This document shows, piece after piece, positions 46,886-60,500 of a stretch of DNA of 64,000 nucleotides. The position numbers and the translations under genes were made by a program. The notes beneath the pieces were generated by a model. The model was not told the DNA's origin, did no database searches, and saw only the letters and a program-made list of their open reading frames with translations. This DNA is from Lagopus muta (taxonomy: Eukaryota; Chordata; Aves; Galliformes; Phasianidae), in NCBI RefSeq assembly GCF_023343835.1, contig NC_064440.1, positions 30,635,537-30,699,536 on the forward strand, read 5' to 3'. Each line of letters opens with the position of its first letter. The first letter of the stretch is position 1.

Positions 46886-49800
46886 GACAGGTAGGTGAAG
46901 ACCTGAATATTTGGTCAAAAATGAAGTTTCTTCTGATCTGTAACATGCACAGAGGAAAGTAAAGCTACCTGAAATAAACCGTGGAACTACAGACCTGAAC
47001 CTCAAGTAGTGAAAAAATATCCGTAGGTCATGGAATTCTTTAAGCTGTTGTGGTACATTGTTTTGTCATTTCTTCTTTTAGCTTTGTGTGCGCTGACCAG
47101 AACAGAAATTACTCGATGTGTGATACCTGTCTCAAAGCTATGGGGAAAACAACCCCCAGCTATTGAGATTACTGTTGTGACCTTGCACTGCAGATGGGCT
47201 TGCGTGTCCTTGCTATTTAAAATCAAGCCTGTATATAGTTTTATACCATTTCCATTTGATGTTTGGTGCACTCTTTCTATGAAAGCAAAAAGACAATGTG
47301 GCAATACTGGACAAATGCTGAGAAAATTAAACCGAATTAGCTTCTTTCTTCTGTTGATAGTAGACTGCTTTCAGTCAGTTCACAACTCCGTTACCAACTT
47401 AGTTTATTTTCATGTTTTTGGTCAGTAAAGGTTTCTCTTGATTAAGCTGGGAATAAGTGGGAATCTGCTATCCTTTTTTAAAAAAAGAAATCACAATGGT
47501 AGAGGCTTCTCTCACGCTTTGTTTTTCTTAGTTGTCTGTTGTATTCTCAGTAATATTTTTCAGGTCATTGCGCTGACCTGAAAACACATTGTGTTAATCA
47601 AACAGGTGATGGACTTAGTATTCAGAGACTTTTTTGCAAGGCCAATTTGTCAAATTTAGGACTTGTTTGGTGGAAGGATCTCTTGAGAGTAAGTCATCAC
47701 CGGATGAAAGCCAGGGAAAGCTCTTGAGTAAGTATAGAGAGTTGTTCTCAGAGATTGAATCCATGTGATAATGAACTTGGACCTTGTTTTTTCCCACCAC
47801 TGGGAAAAGTGAGTTAGCACCATTTGTAAAACGCTTGCTTCATCCCTTCCTTCCTTGAAATAGCAATCCTTTCAGGCTGCATTTTCACCTTCTGTTTGTT
47901 TCACGCTCTCCAAGTTTATACGCGAGTTGTTTGGAGTTGTTATAAGCCTGAACCAGGGAGGAAAACAAACTACACAAATCTGTATAAACCCAGTGGGCCT
48001 ATGAAAATCTTTGCTTCAGCTTTCCACAGTTCCATCTGCATGAATATCTCTGCAGACTCTCATATGGATTTAAACTTGACATTATCTAATATGTCTTGGG
48101 AAAAATTCTGTGCAGATGTTTTTTTTTTTTTTTTACTTTTTTAAAGAAAAACAGGCATTGCATTCCATGAATAAAAAATAGCTTATTTGAATTACAACAG
48201 GATAGTGCCTGATAACAAACTCATTTGGAGTCGATACTATTAATTCTACATGTGAATTCTTATTTCGAACTAAGATGCTACAGGTTCTTTTCTCATTGCA
48301 GGCTATCATGCATTAAAAATAAGTGTATTTGCTGAGTGGGATAGAAACAGGAAAAGCCCTCAGTATGTACACTGTTCACAAACCCCTACCTTGCAAGTTT
48401 TTGGTAGAGGTCATTGCTTCGCTGGAAATGAATAGAATCAAATCTAGTTAAAGATGAGCACGTGTGACTGCTGCTTAGAAGTTAGTTTCAATCCAGTTGC
48501 TTGCCACTTTAATTCAGCCCTCGCTCTCACTTTGCGGTACGCAATTATTTCTCATCTGAGCCCCCATGGCCAATCTAGACTTTGAAAATAATCAGACAGA
48601 ACAGTGTGCGATTTGAGGTCCTGACAACAAGTACAGTAATGTTGTTTTATGCTTGAGGGACCTGTGCGCAGACCATCTGCTGCCTTTGCAATTCCCCTGA
48701 TGCCTGTCAAAGCGTGTATGCATGAGAAGGCAGGGAATGGAAACAGAGGTATTAACGAGTCTCTTCGTACAAGAGCCTGAGAATCCCCAGCATCTCTGGT
48801 AGGCATCACTTTAAGCAGAGCCATGCCAAATTATTGGAAGTTCATCTACTGCATATATATTTTATTGTTAATATTTTGAGGCCTTACGTATTACATGCAG
48901 TCTGATTTAGGCAAACGTGATCAAATTGTACTGAATCGTGGAAGATGTTACATGCTACTAATAATATATTAACGGAAAATTTGGTAGTGTTCTGTGCTTT
49001 TTGTGTTATAATGTCTCAAGAAGGTCTGTGGAAGGTTGAGCTTAAGCTGCTTATAAACTTACGCCTTGCCCATTTTCTCTTTTACCCCCTAAGGAAAGAA
49101 AATGACAGTGTCTACAGAACTTAAGAACTGTACTACTGAATTGCCTCAGAGATCTCCTGTGTTTTATCTGAGCGAAACAGATACGTGGTATTTAAACCAA
49201 AGTACAGAAGAATTCCATCAGGATTATATTTCAACAAGAAATGAAATAGCCAGATTTCAAGTACCCTCAACTTAACACGTCGTGTTATTACTTGGATGTG
49301 AGCTGTAGTTGAGCCTAAAGCATAGTGCTGGTATCTAAACTTTAAGGAATATGCCATTATGCTCTATTAGAGTGCACACAAAAGCCTAAGCCTTAAAAGC
49401 CTTATAAAGGCAAGGAATCAAGAGTTCAACATATTCCCTTATGAGCACATGCTGAGATAATACACAAATCTTTCAAGTCCTTATTTAGTTTGGGGATTTG
49501 GTTGGTGAACAGATATGAACAGGGAATATATATAAAAGCTGCCATTTTAAGAGATGAGTTGAGAAAAACAAGGTGCGTCTTAAAGATGAAGAAAACCCTC
49601 TTTCCCATCTATTTTATCTTTGGTTCAGGCCATTTCTTTCAGAACTCTTCCTCTTTGAGACTTCTAAATCATAACGTGCTATTTCATCTCTGTAGAAGAT
49701 GAGCAATTTCTTATCCTCTACTTGTTAATGATGTCTCTACAGCACTTTAAGGAGATTGTCCATTCATTTTTTTTTTTTTCACATGCTCCAGGACAGAGTA

Positions 49801-52288
49801 CCTTTGCCATTTGAGACAATTAGACTTAATTTAAATGAGGTATCTTTGGTGCTATTCTAGTGGAATAATGATCCTATACCTTTTTTAAGACTTTCAATAT
49901 CATGTACTTTCACTTTTTATTTTCGTAAATCAAATAACAAACATGGTTTCTATGCCCTTTCCAAAACCTTCACTGTAAAATGCATTCTTAACAATTCTGT
50001 TAATAGTACTCAGCGCCAAAATGAAAGAGGAGTCAGTTTTGCTTTCAAATTGTGTTTCAAAGTAGTAAACTATGTCTGAAAGTCTGCAGAAACAAAAGCA
50101 TCCTTTGTTAGATGCATGCTTGGGTACTAGTGAGTTGGAGACGAGGGAACGGTCAGTGAAATGAAAGGGGAAGGTAGGATTTCCATTTCTCAAGAAATAA
50201 ATAGGGAGAGAGGATCGTCAATAGACATGGGGTATGCAGAAAGAAAAGTTAAAACCAAATATAGTTCATTCAAGTCTTTCCTCTTTATCTCTGAACAACA
50301 CAAAGAAATCTCAGAACTATGAGGAAAACACCCACCTTCTGAGGTCTGTACAGAACTAGAGGACTTGTTTTTTTTAATGTGGAACTTAATATTCTTTGAC
50401 AAAAAAAATTCTTCATCATCTTGTCAGGCCTCTTCAAATGAAGAGACATCTTTATTGTCAGAATGCTTACACTTAGAAATCCTATTAGTTGAAAATATCC
50501 TTCGTTTTTATCATCTAGTCAAAATCTTCATGAGCTGGACAAAAGCTCCCAACTACAGAAGGCTTGTTCCCAAACCATGGCAGACTCCATGCTGATGATT
50601 TGGTTTCATCTGTTTTGTTGTGAACACAGTTGATTGTGAAGTTTACAATCCAGAAGGAAAAAAAAATTGAAAATGTTACAAACTTCTCCTTCAAAGAAAA
50701 AAAAAAAAGTTCTTTCCATATCGTGGTATTGAATATTTTTCCCCCCTCAGCCTTCTGGCTGCCATAAAACTTAGGTAAATAATATTCTTTAGGGAAACAA
50801 CAGCACTGAGTAAAGTAAAATCTGCACACCAGTGCACCACACTCAAATCCCATGTGAGCAATACAGACTGCAGTGCTGTCTTCTCTCCCTCTTACAGCTG
50901 TATTTTCTTTAGCTCCAAACCAACCTTTTTCTACAGCCTCGTAACCAAAGAAACAATAATTCTTACTATAAAAATACTCTTGAAAAGTGACTGTCTTACC
51001 TTTACTGAATTTTGTCCCTTCTTGCCTTCTGCACATTAAGGCCATTCCATTAATCATTTACAGTATCAAGTTCTTCATGCTATCACTCCTATGATTTTTC
51101 TGTCTTAAAATTTCATTTGTAATGGAGAACAGTCTCGAGGCAGATGTTCAAGAGCTGTGTGAACCAACTAGTTCTTCACTTACCTGCACAGTTGCTCATT
51201 CTCCATTGTAAATGCTTCTTTACTGCTTAGCCATTTAATCCACCTGCTTTTATCCTCTTATTCATCAGTTTGCTATGCAGTTTTACTTAAAACTGTTGAT
51301 AATCTTTTCTGTCTGGTCACCAGCTTTAGGACCCAAGGGAATAATATGCAACTGGATCAGGAGATTTTCAGGGTGTATATTAAGAAAAGATTTTTCACCA
51401 GATATCAGTGGGCATGGCCCCAAGTCTGTCCTAAACCAGTTGATTGAAATGCTTATGTTTTCAGAGATGCAGTGTGTGTGGTTTATTAGTCCTGTGAGAT
51501 TTTCTAGTCAGGTATTTTGATCTAGATGTGATCCTCATGTGTTTCCGTGAGAAATGAATCATCAGAGCTCCAACTCTGCGTTCAGCAAACCTATTGACTT
51601 GGTTGCTCCAGGCCTGTTTTACCGTCATAATCATTTCAAAGTTGACATGGTAACAGAAATCTGACTCCTCATATGCTTTTCACACTAATATTTTGCTGTT
51701 TTTACTTTTTGAGTATGTCAAACAACTTTCATGACCAAGATATTTCAGCTAGCAAAGACCAATGTTACAAAGTAGAGTACATACTAAAGTTAAAAACAGG
51801 AAGTAAAACAAGCAGCCACTGAAAGAGGCAAAACATAATTGAAACACTTAATACAATGGTTAGATAGGCGTCAGGGAGAAAAAGACTCTTACTGGTTGGT
51901 TAATTTCCATAAAAAAGAAAAACTAAGACAGTGCTTGTGACTATCTGAATATTAGTCCAATTATTTACACAATTATGAAAAATAAGTGCTTTTAACCTGT
52001 TTCTTTCCCCTGGAGATATCCTCTTGAAATAAAATTCTGAAATGAAAATCTCAGTTCCTATTGACGGCCATCATTTATTCATCATATGCATTATGAGCAT
52101 CACATGCACGGTGAAGGAAAGCCTGTAGAACAGGGTCTGTTACTTGAGCTCGAAAGTGATTCTGAGTCTGTTTTAAATGTGGATAATTAATCTTGTAAAA
52201 AAGAAATACATAAAATTGTTCTGTAAGTAGTTCCTTTTACTGCTGGAATTTAAGGTATGCTGGGAAACTTCATTTGATAAGTAATTCT
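46886..52288. other. unique sequence with a block of reversed strand composition
   Basis: About 5.4 kb without recognisable transposon ends. From roughly 49900 to 51300 the + strand becomes rich in C over G and in A or T, the opposite of most of the window. This block contains the minus ORF 50515-51057 (180 codons), whose product has no domain that I recognise and a phenylalanine-rich stretch. A T run lies at 48119-48134. No gene is called. Confidence 0.5.
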
Positions 52289-52425
52289 CTTCAGGCCTTG
52301 TTGAATCTCTTTAGGTTCGTGTGGACTCTCTTCTCAAATCTGTCCAGATCACTTTGAATAGCGTTCCTTCCTTCTGCTGTATCTACTACATGTGATTTTT
52401 GTAAGTTGTTTTTAATCTTGCTGTT
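52289..52425 (-). repeat. CR1 LINE fragment (upstream of the 3' end)
   Basis: 'caggccttgttgaatctctttaggttcgtgtggactctcttctcaaatctgtccagatcactttgaatagcgttccttccttctgctgtatctactaca' follows the antisense order of the CR1 region several hundred bases above the tail (aggtccctttggatggc..cccttccttct). It is strongly diverged. Confidence 0.7.
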
Positions 52426-54764
52426 CCATTGGATTCTTTTGCTTTCAACGTGGCATACTATAGGGTATCTGAGCAGTCAGAATGTGACTGTGGGCAGTTT
52501 GGCAAGCAAACACAAGTGATGCTTTCCTCTTGCGTTTACAGTCGGTGAATGTTACAGTGAATAAAAATAAGCAGGAGTATTTGCAGCAATAGCAAAATGT
52601 AAGCAAACATGTAGAGAACAGTTATCATTCCAAATATGATGTAAAAATCAATGCGATGCTTATACAGCCAGGACATACAGTATGGTGATGTTATTGTTCT
52701 TCACTGCTTGGTTAGGACCAATGATGCGACTCAGATTTAAATAGAATGTTCCTTAACTACTGGGTTTACTCCACTATTTCATGATAACCCCTCTGTTGTC
52801 CTGAAGGTGGAAACGTTGCTTAATGCCAAGACTGTTATCTTTTGAAGTTGAACTATGTAAGCCTTTGTTCAATACTGAGAGATCATAATCAAGTGAATGT
52901 GGATACCCTTGGTGATCCCTTACAATTTTATCGGTCTATTCAGCTGTAATGCACAGTAAGCGTGAATTCAGTTGGCTGCTCTTACAAAGGAATGTTTGAA
53001 CTTAAATATCACAAGAGAACACTACAAACAGATGGTATTATATGGCCTGTTATGAGCTTGTGTGTATTATTATTATTAAATGGCTGTAAATCCCACATGG
53101 TGTTAGTGCAGGTGATGCAACTATCTTGTGTGTGAATACATAAACATGTACGCGTATTTATATATTACAGTGATACCCAGTTTAGCAGATAACTTCATTG
53201 TGTGTTTCCCTGTGGGTGGGCAAAGAGTAAGAGATGATTTGGTAAGACTTGTACAGTTACCTATGGGAGTGCTAGACACACGAAACCTGTTTTTCTTGTA
53301 AGCTTTGTGTTAGAGGAATTATTAAGGTTAAATCCTGCAGAGGTTCCTCAACTAAATAAAATTTTCAGCAGTTGTTGAAAGGGCAGCTATGATGGAGGTA
53401 AGTGTCAGGCTTGTCAAGCTTCAGTAAAGGAACCCGCGGTGGTCTTGTAGATGGCTAGAAACATGCTGTGTAACTTTGCTAAAGCAAGTGGACGTATCTA
53501 TATGCATTTTTTTGAATGAGTGTGTCTTGTTCTGGATTTCATGTAGTAAATACTAATGCACAGATGAAATGAGAAATTTTTTCCTGTATTCAGTTGCTTT
53601 TATTCAATAAGTTTTAGTACAAGTTCTGTATGATTGAATTTTATAGCAACTGGAGTGAGTTTCAGAGCAGCTTGCTGTAGGTGGATACTGGGAAAGCTTG
53701 AGAATGCTGTGATTTGTGGTTGGTTTTTTAGGTCGTGTCCTTTGGTTGGTAGTGACATAGTCATTTCGAAACTTGCAGCTGGGTGTGTGCAGCTGCTCCA
53801 GAGTGAGCTGAGCTGGGCTTGGGGTGTGGATCATGGTGTGCATGTGCTGCCAGTGTGTTTTTTTTTTTTTTTTTTTTTTTTGTAATGGTCTCCTACGGGT
53901 TTAATAGGACTGAGCTTTTAGGCCTCATCATCTGCAAATGAACTTGGAGCATAAAATAATGGAAGCAGGATGCATTGTACCAGTGCTAGTACACTTTCCT
54001 GCTGCTTCGCTCCATTGCAGTGAGCACAAAGCTGGTGGTTGAAGGTGCCTTAATTACAACAGATCTACTGAGCCACAAGCTGTTCACTTGTTGATATTGG
54101 TACATGATGCTTTTATGCTAAGATAAGAATTAATTTCCTTAATCATGGATTTAAAATAAAAACACCTTCCATGAAGTTCACAATATTCAACTTCTTGTTT
54201 GCTCCTAAGGGTGGATTATTGGGCTGTTAACTGCTACCGTCAGTAACATGGCAACAAATTGATCAGAGCAGTGGTGGGTAAGTTCAACCTCTGCTGCTGA
54301 CATCTGCCTCTGATGTCATGGGCCAACAGAATAAAAAAGGAGACATTACTTTGGGAGTGGGCTTAATATATCCGTGGTGAACTCCAGATGTATTAAAGTT
54401 AGTGTAGTCACTGGTGGAGTCTGTTGTATATGCAAATGGAGATGTAACATTTGTTTCCTAGTCTGTTGTATGGTGGAAGGTATATTTTCTAAAATCAGTT
54501 CTCCATCTGAAAAAAAAAACCCAAACAACACTCACCAATGAAATTTAGCTAAAATGAAGTTTAAAAGCTAAGTTGGCTCAAGAACTGGGGAGAAATAATC
54601 TTCATACGGTCCTTCAGCTCATAAACGGCAGGAAAATCAGTGCCTTTGAAGAGTACTGTGAAAGAAACTTGAGACTAAATAGAGTGAAAATAAATGTTGC
54701 CAAGTATCTCCGAAGAGATACTTTGAGACCAAACTTGTCAGTGTTCTTCATCCCCAGGGGTGTT
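52426..54764. other. unique sequence with a 24-T homopolymer
   Basis: No gene or transposon end recognised. Includes an (ATT)n-like tract near 53068-53079 and 24 T at 53858-53881. The overlapping ORFs 53604-53843 and 53634-53885 cover the same DNA on opposite strands, and the plus one ends in the T run read as phenylalanine. Confidence 0.55.
53858..53881 (+). repeat. poly(T) homopolymer, 24 bp
   Basis: Uninterrupted T run. No reverse-inserted processed transcript could be recognised to its right. Confidence 0.9.
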
Positions 54765-55164
54765 TGGAACTGGGCCAGTTCAGGGTGGGGAAAAGGAGGC
54801 TGGGGGAGCAATAAGCTGTCTTCCAATGTGTCAAAGGTGCTTACAGTGAGAGTGGGGTCTCTGCCTCTTGTCACTGGTGACAGGACAAGGGGAAATGGCC
54901 TTGAATTGCACCAGGCAAGTTTAGGTTGGATATCAGGAAACACTTCTTCACAGAAAGCGTTGTTAAGCACTGCAATAGGCTCCCCGGGGAGGTGGTTGAG
55001 ACACCATCCTCACCATCCCTGGATGTGTTTAAAATGCGTTTGGATGTGGTGCTCAGGGATGTGATTTTGCAGTGGGCTGTTAGTTAGGGTAGTGTGGTTA
55101 GGTCATGGCAGAACTCAATCTCTAAGGTCTTTTCCAACTAGAGTGATTCTATGATTCTGTGATT
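54765..55164 (+). repeat. CR1 LINE 3'-end fragment (about 400 bp)
   Basis: A sense CR1 tail running from 'gaactgggccagttcagggtggggaaaaggaggctgg' through 'ggtgacaggacaaggggaaatggcc', 'aggtttaggttggatatcaggaaacacttcttcacagaaag' and 'ggctccccggggaggtggttgag' to 'aaggtcttttccaactagagtgattctatgattctgtga'. It is well preserved with an intact octamer tail. The plus ORF 54573-55064 and minus ORF 54614-54970 cross it and are not genes. Confidence 0.95.
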
Positions 55165-56969
55165 GTACTTAAGTTATGTGAAAGACATGGGTTAAGGTTT
55201 CCAGGTGTCGTTGTTTTGTCCCTTCTTGCATGAAAATAGCTGCTGGAAAATTGCTCTCTGTGGGCTATGAGATAGCAAAAGCTTGATGCTTGTTAAAAGA
55301 AATAGGGACTAATTGCCAAAGATACAGCATGCAATCAATCAACTGCATTTCTCTTTGTAATGAGTTTTCGCAATGCTTTCATGACTGTGTTAAAGTTAAT
55401 TACTTAATTATCTACTATCAAATAATTATGAGCATTATAAGTGACTACAAAAGCATTTTGTCCTAGAATTTCTTAAGTGTTGATAACAGTTGAGTGTTGC
55501 TAAGTATATGCTTGCTACCATGTTATAGCTGTTGGAGAAAATAATTTTCCAATATAGAAGTTAATAGTGATGATCTAATACGGAATAATTATCTTTGAAA
55601 AGCTCTTACAGTCAGAGCAGCTTTCTATTCTATTACAATTACCTATTTAGAAAGCGACTTTCTGTTCATCCTCATCATATTAAAGGAAGACTATATTGCA
55701 GACTGAGCGTAGCATGTCTTGTAAAGTAAATGAGTGAATTGATAGCCTTTATAGGCCTGCTGTTGTCTGGTCTACTCCATTTTTAATTTCTACTTGCTCA
55801 AGTACAGTTTTCTTCAGCCGCTTTAAAGGCTCTTTAAGTGGTCATTCTGTCAATCCAGTGAGAAATCTACCTTAAATGTACATACATATTTGCCCACTTT
55901 GGTCTTTGCAAAAGTAAATGAACAGAACTTTAACTTGTTGGAAATGTTTGTCCCAGCCTTTGTAACCATGGCAAATGATGGAAAAGTGCGGTGATACCCA
56001 GCCTGCTGTGCAGCCCTTGTGATAGGCTGGTTTGCTACAATATTTTATAGTGGTAATAATATATATATCATACTTGTTTTGTAACATGCTTAAACACAAA
56101 TCAGATGAAATTTAAAACAGATTTAAATTGTCTTAATCGAAGTTAAAACTCCTGTGATTCATTGATCCTGATATGGTGTGATGTGAAGCATGTTTGCTAG
56201 ACCATTGAGAATGGTGGTGGGATGCTCATGTGTTGTGAAAGGGAGCTAATGCTGCAGATACTGCTACAAAACCCATGCTTTTTGGATAAGTCTCCCTCCA
56301 CCCCCCACATATTTCAAAGTTGAAACAAATGCCCTGTTCTTTTAGGGAGCTTGATTACATTTTATTTTGAACATGAGTTTTTAATTCATTGTGAAACATA
56401 AGAGTACATGACTTTGCTTAAAAGAGAAGTATCTCAGGTGACACAATATGGAAGATGGGATTGGTGATTTGTCATGATAGACAAAACTGTTATCGCATTG
56501 ACCTCATTGTTTCTTCAACTGCCATGGTTCAATAATACTTGTATTTGAATTGGGCCATTCGGTCTCTCACAATGTCCTTCAGTTTATTCTTAACTTAGAT
56601 AACTACATGAACAATTGGGAAGGGAGAAATAGTTTCCAAGTCTGGAACAAATTTATCTGACCTACGATGAGATGGATCGAATTTGGTGCTTTAATCTGTT
56701 ACGGGTAAGTAGTGATCACAGACTATTCCTCTACTGTGATGGTAAAGGTTTCTGGCAATTACATCACTTCAAAAGTGCCTTACAGGACTTGGATAATAAA
56801 GAAATGCAATTCTTATACATTAGTGGAGTAGTGGTTCCTGTTTATTTGTATGGTCATGGTCCGTATGGGAAAAAAAAATACATCAATTCAAAACATAAGC
56901 GAGTTTTTGAACTACTTTAGCACACGTGGAGTTACAGCAACTATTATGTTAACTCACTTAAAATGAGTA
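55165..56969. other. unique sequence, no gene recognised
   Basis: About 1.8 kb of unique AT-rich sequence between two sense CR1 copies. ORFs at 55872-56099 (minus) and 56672-56920 (plus) show no domain that I recognise. Confidence 0.55.
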
Positions 56970-57524
56970 GTGCAGCTAACAGGAGCAGGAAAGTGATTGT
57001 CCCTCTGCACTCAGCACTGGAGAGGCCGCATCTGGAGTACAGTGTTCATTGTTGGGTCCCTCACTACAAGAAAACCAAGGAGGCCTTGGAACATGTTCAG
57101 AGAAGGGAAATGAAGCTGGTGAGGGGACTGAAGCACAAGACTTAAGAGGAGGGGAACTGCGTTGTTCAGTCTAGGGAAGAGGAGGCTCAGAGGAGGCCTT
57201 ACTGGTCTCAGTAGCTCCCTGAAAAGAGGTTGGAGTGAGGTGGGAGTTGACCTCTTCTCTCAGGTAACAGCAATAGTACAAGAGGAAATGGCTCTTAGTT
57301 GTGCCAAGGGAGGTTCGGGTTGGATATTGGGAAACAATTCCTCTCAGAAAGATGGTCAAGTGCTGGAATGGGCTGTCTAAGGAGGTGATAGACAATGTCC
57401 CTGGGGGTGTTTAAGGAAAGGGTAGATTGGTACTGAGGGGGCATGGTTTAGAGGGCAGTATTGGTGGTAGGTGGATGATTGAGCTAGATGGTCTTAGAGG
57501 TTTATCTAATTTTTATGATGCCTT
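56970..57524 (+). repeat. CR1 LINE 3'-end fragment (about 550 bp)
   Basis: The sense CR1 3' region begins 'aacaggagcaggaaagtgattgtccctctgcactcagcactgg' and continues 'ggccgcatctggagtacagtgttc', 'gaagaggaggctcagaggaggcc', 'ggttcgggttggatattgggaaac' and 'gagctagatggtcttagagg'. It ends near 'tttttatgatgcc'. The octamer tail is degraded, so it is older than the copy at 54.8 kb. ORFs at 56963-57395 are in the repeat. Confidence 0.92.
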
Positions 57525-60500
57525 GGAGATGTTCTGACCCTGAGATGTGACCTCTATAATGAACATCTCTAGTCATTCAGAGACTTAGTGAAAGAAGTAG
57601 CTTAAAATGCTTCTATGTCATTCATCTGCTGGTAATAAAGTGACACCATTAGACAATGTGAAGTTCTAGTTGAACAAATTTAAGTGCAACCTCAATGCTG
57701 AACTAGAGTCGTGTTTAAGGCAGTAACAGATGTTGCTGTAAGGTGTGCAGTAGCTGAGTTTAATTTGTTAGTATATTAGATCAATGGAAAGTAGGCTGTA
57801 TTTGGAGGTATAATACTTGTATTAGATTTCATGAGTTACATGAAATCTTACACATGGTAGGTGTTTCATTTATTCTGACTGTATTTATTTTGCCAGAGCT
57901 GCTCAGATTTAGTTTATTATACCCTCCATAAAATGAAAGAGAAATCTAGTAGGTCCAAAGGGAAGAGAATGTTATATGAAGTCAGTGAGATACGTTTTGA
58001 TTTTATTCTGCTTGTGTTTACGTGAGGAAATTGATTGTAAATACGTTTGTGTATTGCCTTTTGGAATCTGTGCCTAACAGCTTTTCTTACTAAACACAAC
58101 AGAAGTGCAAGTTACAAGTACTTAATGTTAAGAGCCGTTAATGGTTATTCGTTGAAACGAGAATGTGTTTAATAGAACTTCAGCCTAAAAATCTTACACA
58201 GCGCATCTAAAATTTCATGAGAAGAGCATTAACGAGAGCATTTTTTACTGAATTTTGCTGTTAAACAGGCTGCAAGAGATAGCAGTCCTTCTGAGAGATG
58301 CCCTCTTCAGATGCTCTGGAGAACAAAACCAAAGGAAGGGCAAAAATGAAGTGTGGGTTGTCGTAATAAAATCATATGTAATTTACATAGGTGTAGTCAC
58401 GTAATTCATATGAGCTGCTCCTGCTCTTAGCTTGTGTATGTAGCAGTAAAATGAGTTTTATTTATTTTTCTGAACTTGAAAAATGTGCAAGTCCCTACTG
58501 CAGATTTTAAAGGAAGCTGAATTCGTACTTTCTCATTGTTTTGTTCACATTTCTGTTTTGTGATAAGTATCAAGTAGAATTACTAGACAGAAGTCAAACA
58601 GGTCTGAAGTTTGAACCCTGCAATTCTATTTGTTACGGTGTAAATTTCCCCTGCCTTCTTTCTCTTTTCCCTTCTCTGTTATAACTGTGTTTCCATACAT
58701 ACAGTGTTACAATTTGTCCCAGTGTAGATGCTATTATAAACAAATGTGATTATTGTGAGAGCACCTTTGTTTTTTGAAATACTGAAACTCTCTAAGAGGC
58801 ATAAAGACCCTGTGCAGGTTGCCAGGACTGTGACATCCCAATAGTTCTAAGGTGCTGTGTAATTGAAATCTGCATCCCTGCTGAAAAGACCGGAGGAGTT
58901 CTGTGTTGACTGGTGATTTCCTTTTCTATATCCAAATTCTATTCTGTTCCCATGTTTGCTTAAGCAACTCGAGGACAAGAGTGCTGAAGTAGGCAGACCC
59001 CGAGAGAGGTGGATTTTTTCAGTAATAGTAGTTGCCTTTTCTTTGAGTCTGTTGATTGCAATGGCAGAGGCAGATTCGAAATAATACTGGGAGTAGTTAG
59101 GCAGTTTTAAGAGTTGTCATGCGTCCCATGCTGTTTTTGTATGGCAATGGCAGAGTTTTGTTGTTGTCTTAAGTTTCATTACAAAATGTAGCAGTTGAGA
59201 TTCTAGATGAGTTGATGAACTGTATTTCTACTTGACACCTCTGCCTAACAGATACATAGGCTGGGCAGAGATCTTGAAGTAGTCATGGTCTTTAAATGGT
59301 TTGGTGAGGTTTTGGTATTTTTATACTGTTTTTTCTGTAACTGCTGTTTCTTACAGTTATTGTTCATAATAATCTAAGAATGATTTGCAGCACGATTAAC
59401 GTGTCCATCCTCCGTGTGATAAAGAAGATTACTGTTTTACTCAGTTTGAGATGGTTTGATGGTGGATTAACAGATCTTTCACCTCTGTGGTGCTAATTTA
59501 CAGTCATCATCTGTAGGGAAATAGCAAGTCATCACAGACAATAAGTGTAGCATATGGTTCTCTATAATATAATTTGTTGTGCACTACCCTTTATCTTCTA
59601 CCATATGGTTTTGATTTAATTTTTAGCCATTTGTTATGCTGGATAAGTTTAAAAACAGTTACCTAGTGATTTACTGCTTAAAGTGAATGAAAAACATTGT
59701 GCTTCGTCCACTGCTATCCTTGAACAACTGCTTGTTATTGGACTTGTTGATCAATTGCATTTCATTTAGTCTACAGAACAGCTTCAATTGAAGGAGATAT
59801 TAAAGGGTAAATAGTTAAAGGTCTTTTTTGTTCGTTTGTTCATTCCAAAGAAGTTCTCTTTTGCTCAAAAATCCCAATGTATTCTGTTTTTTTCATAGGA
59901 AAATTTGTAACCTGGATGTATACCTACAGGACTATGACAAAGCAATACTAGAACAAATAAGCATATAATTTAACTACTAAAAGCAAATCTGAGGTGCAAT
60001 CTTTTCGAATTGCTGATTGTTTTGATAGGATGGTCACAATTTCTGATCAGTTTGTTTGGTTTTCTCATTCTGGTTGCATCAGCAATACTGTGACAGTTAA
60101 TTTCTTCCTAACAGTGTTGCGTAGGAAAATGAATACCACAGTTGCGCTTGACTTTGGGTAAGCATGGTGTTCAGATGTATTTTTTCACAGAGCTTAATAG
60201 TAAAATACTTACTTGACTTCAAGGGAATGCTCTAGTTCTTTGGCTGTTGAATGGTTACGAGATGGCCTTGAAAACTAGTATCTGAGGTTTATCTGTAGAA
60301 TGTATGTTCATATTGTGTAGTTTCATTTGAGTTTTGCACTCATGCTTGCCAGTTGTCAGTACTGTTGAACTATTAAATGTGAGACGATTTGCTAGTATAA
60401 GGTAAAAGCTGTGCAACCACCAAAATCGGGGTCTCAGTGTAAGTTTCTAGGAATGCGGTTTGCTCAATTTTTGGAGTCAATTTTGGTGTCTTTTTGAGCT

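Noticed and set aside
53858-53881. Poly(T) as the tail of a reverse-inserted processed pseudogene
   Set aside because: No recognisable transcript sequence or target duplication follows it.
54573-55064. 163-codon plus ORF
   Set aside because: Most of it is the noncoding 3' tail of a CR1 element.
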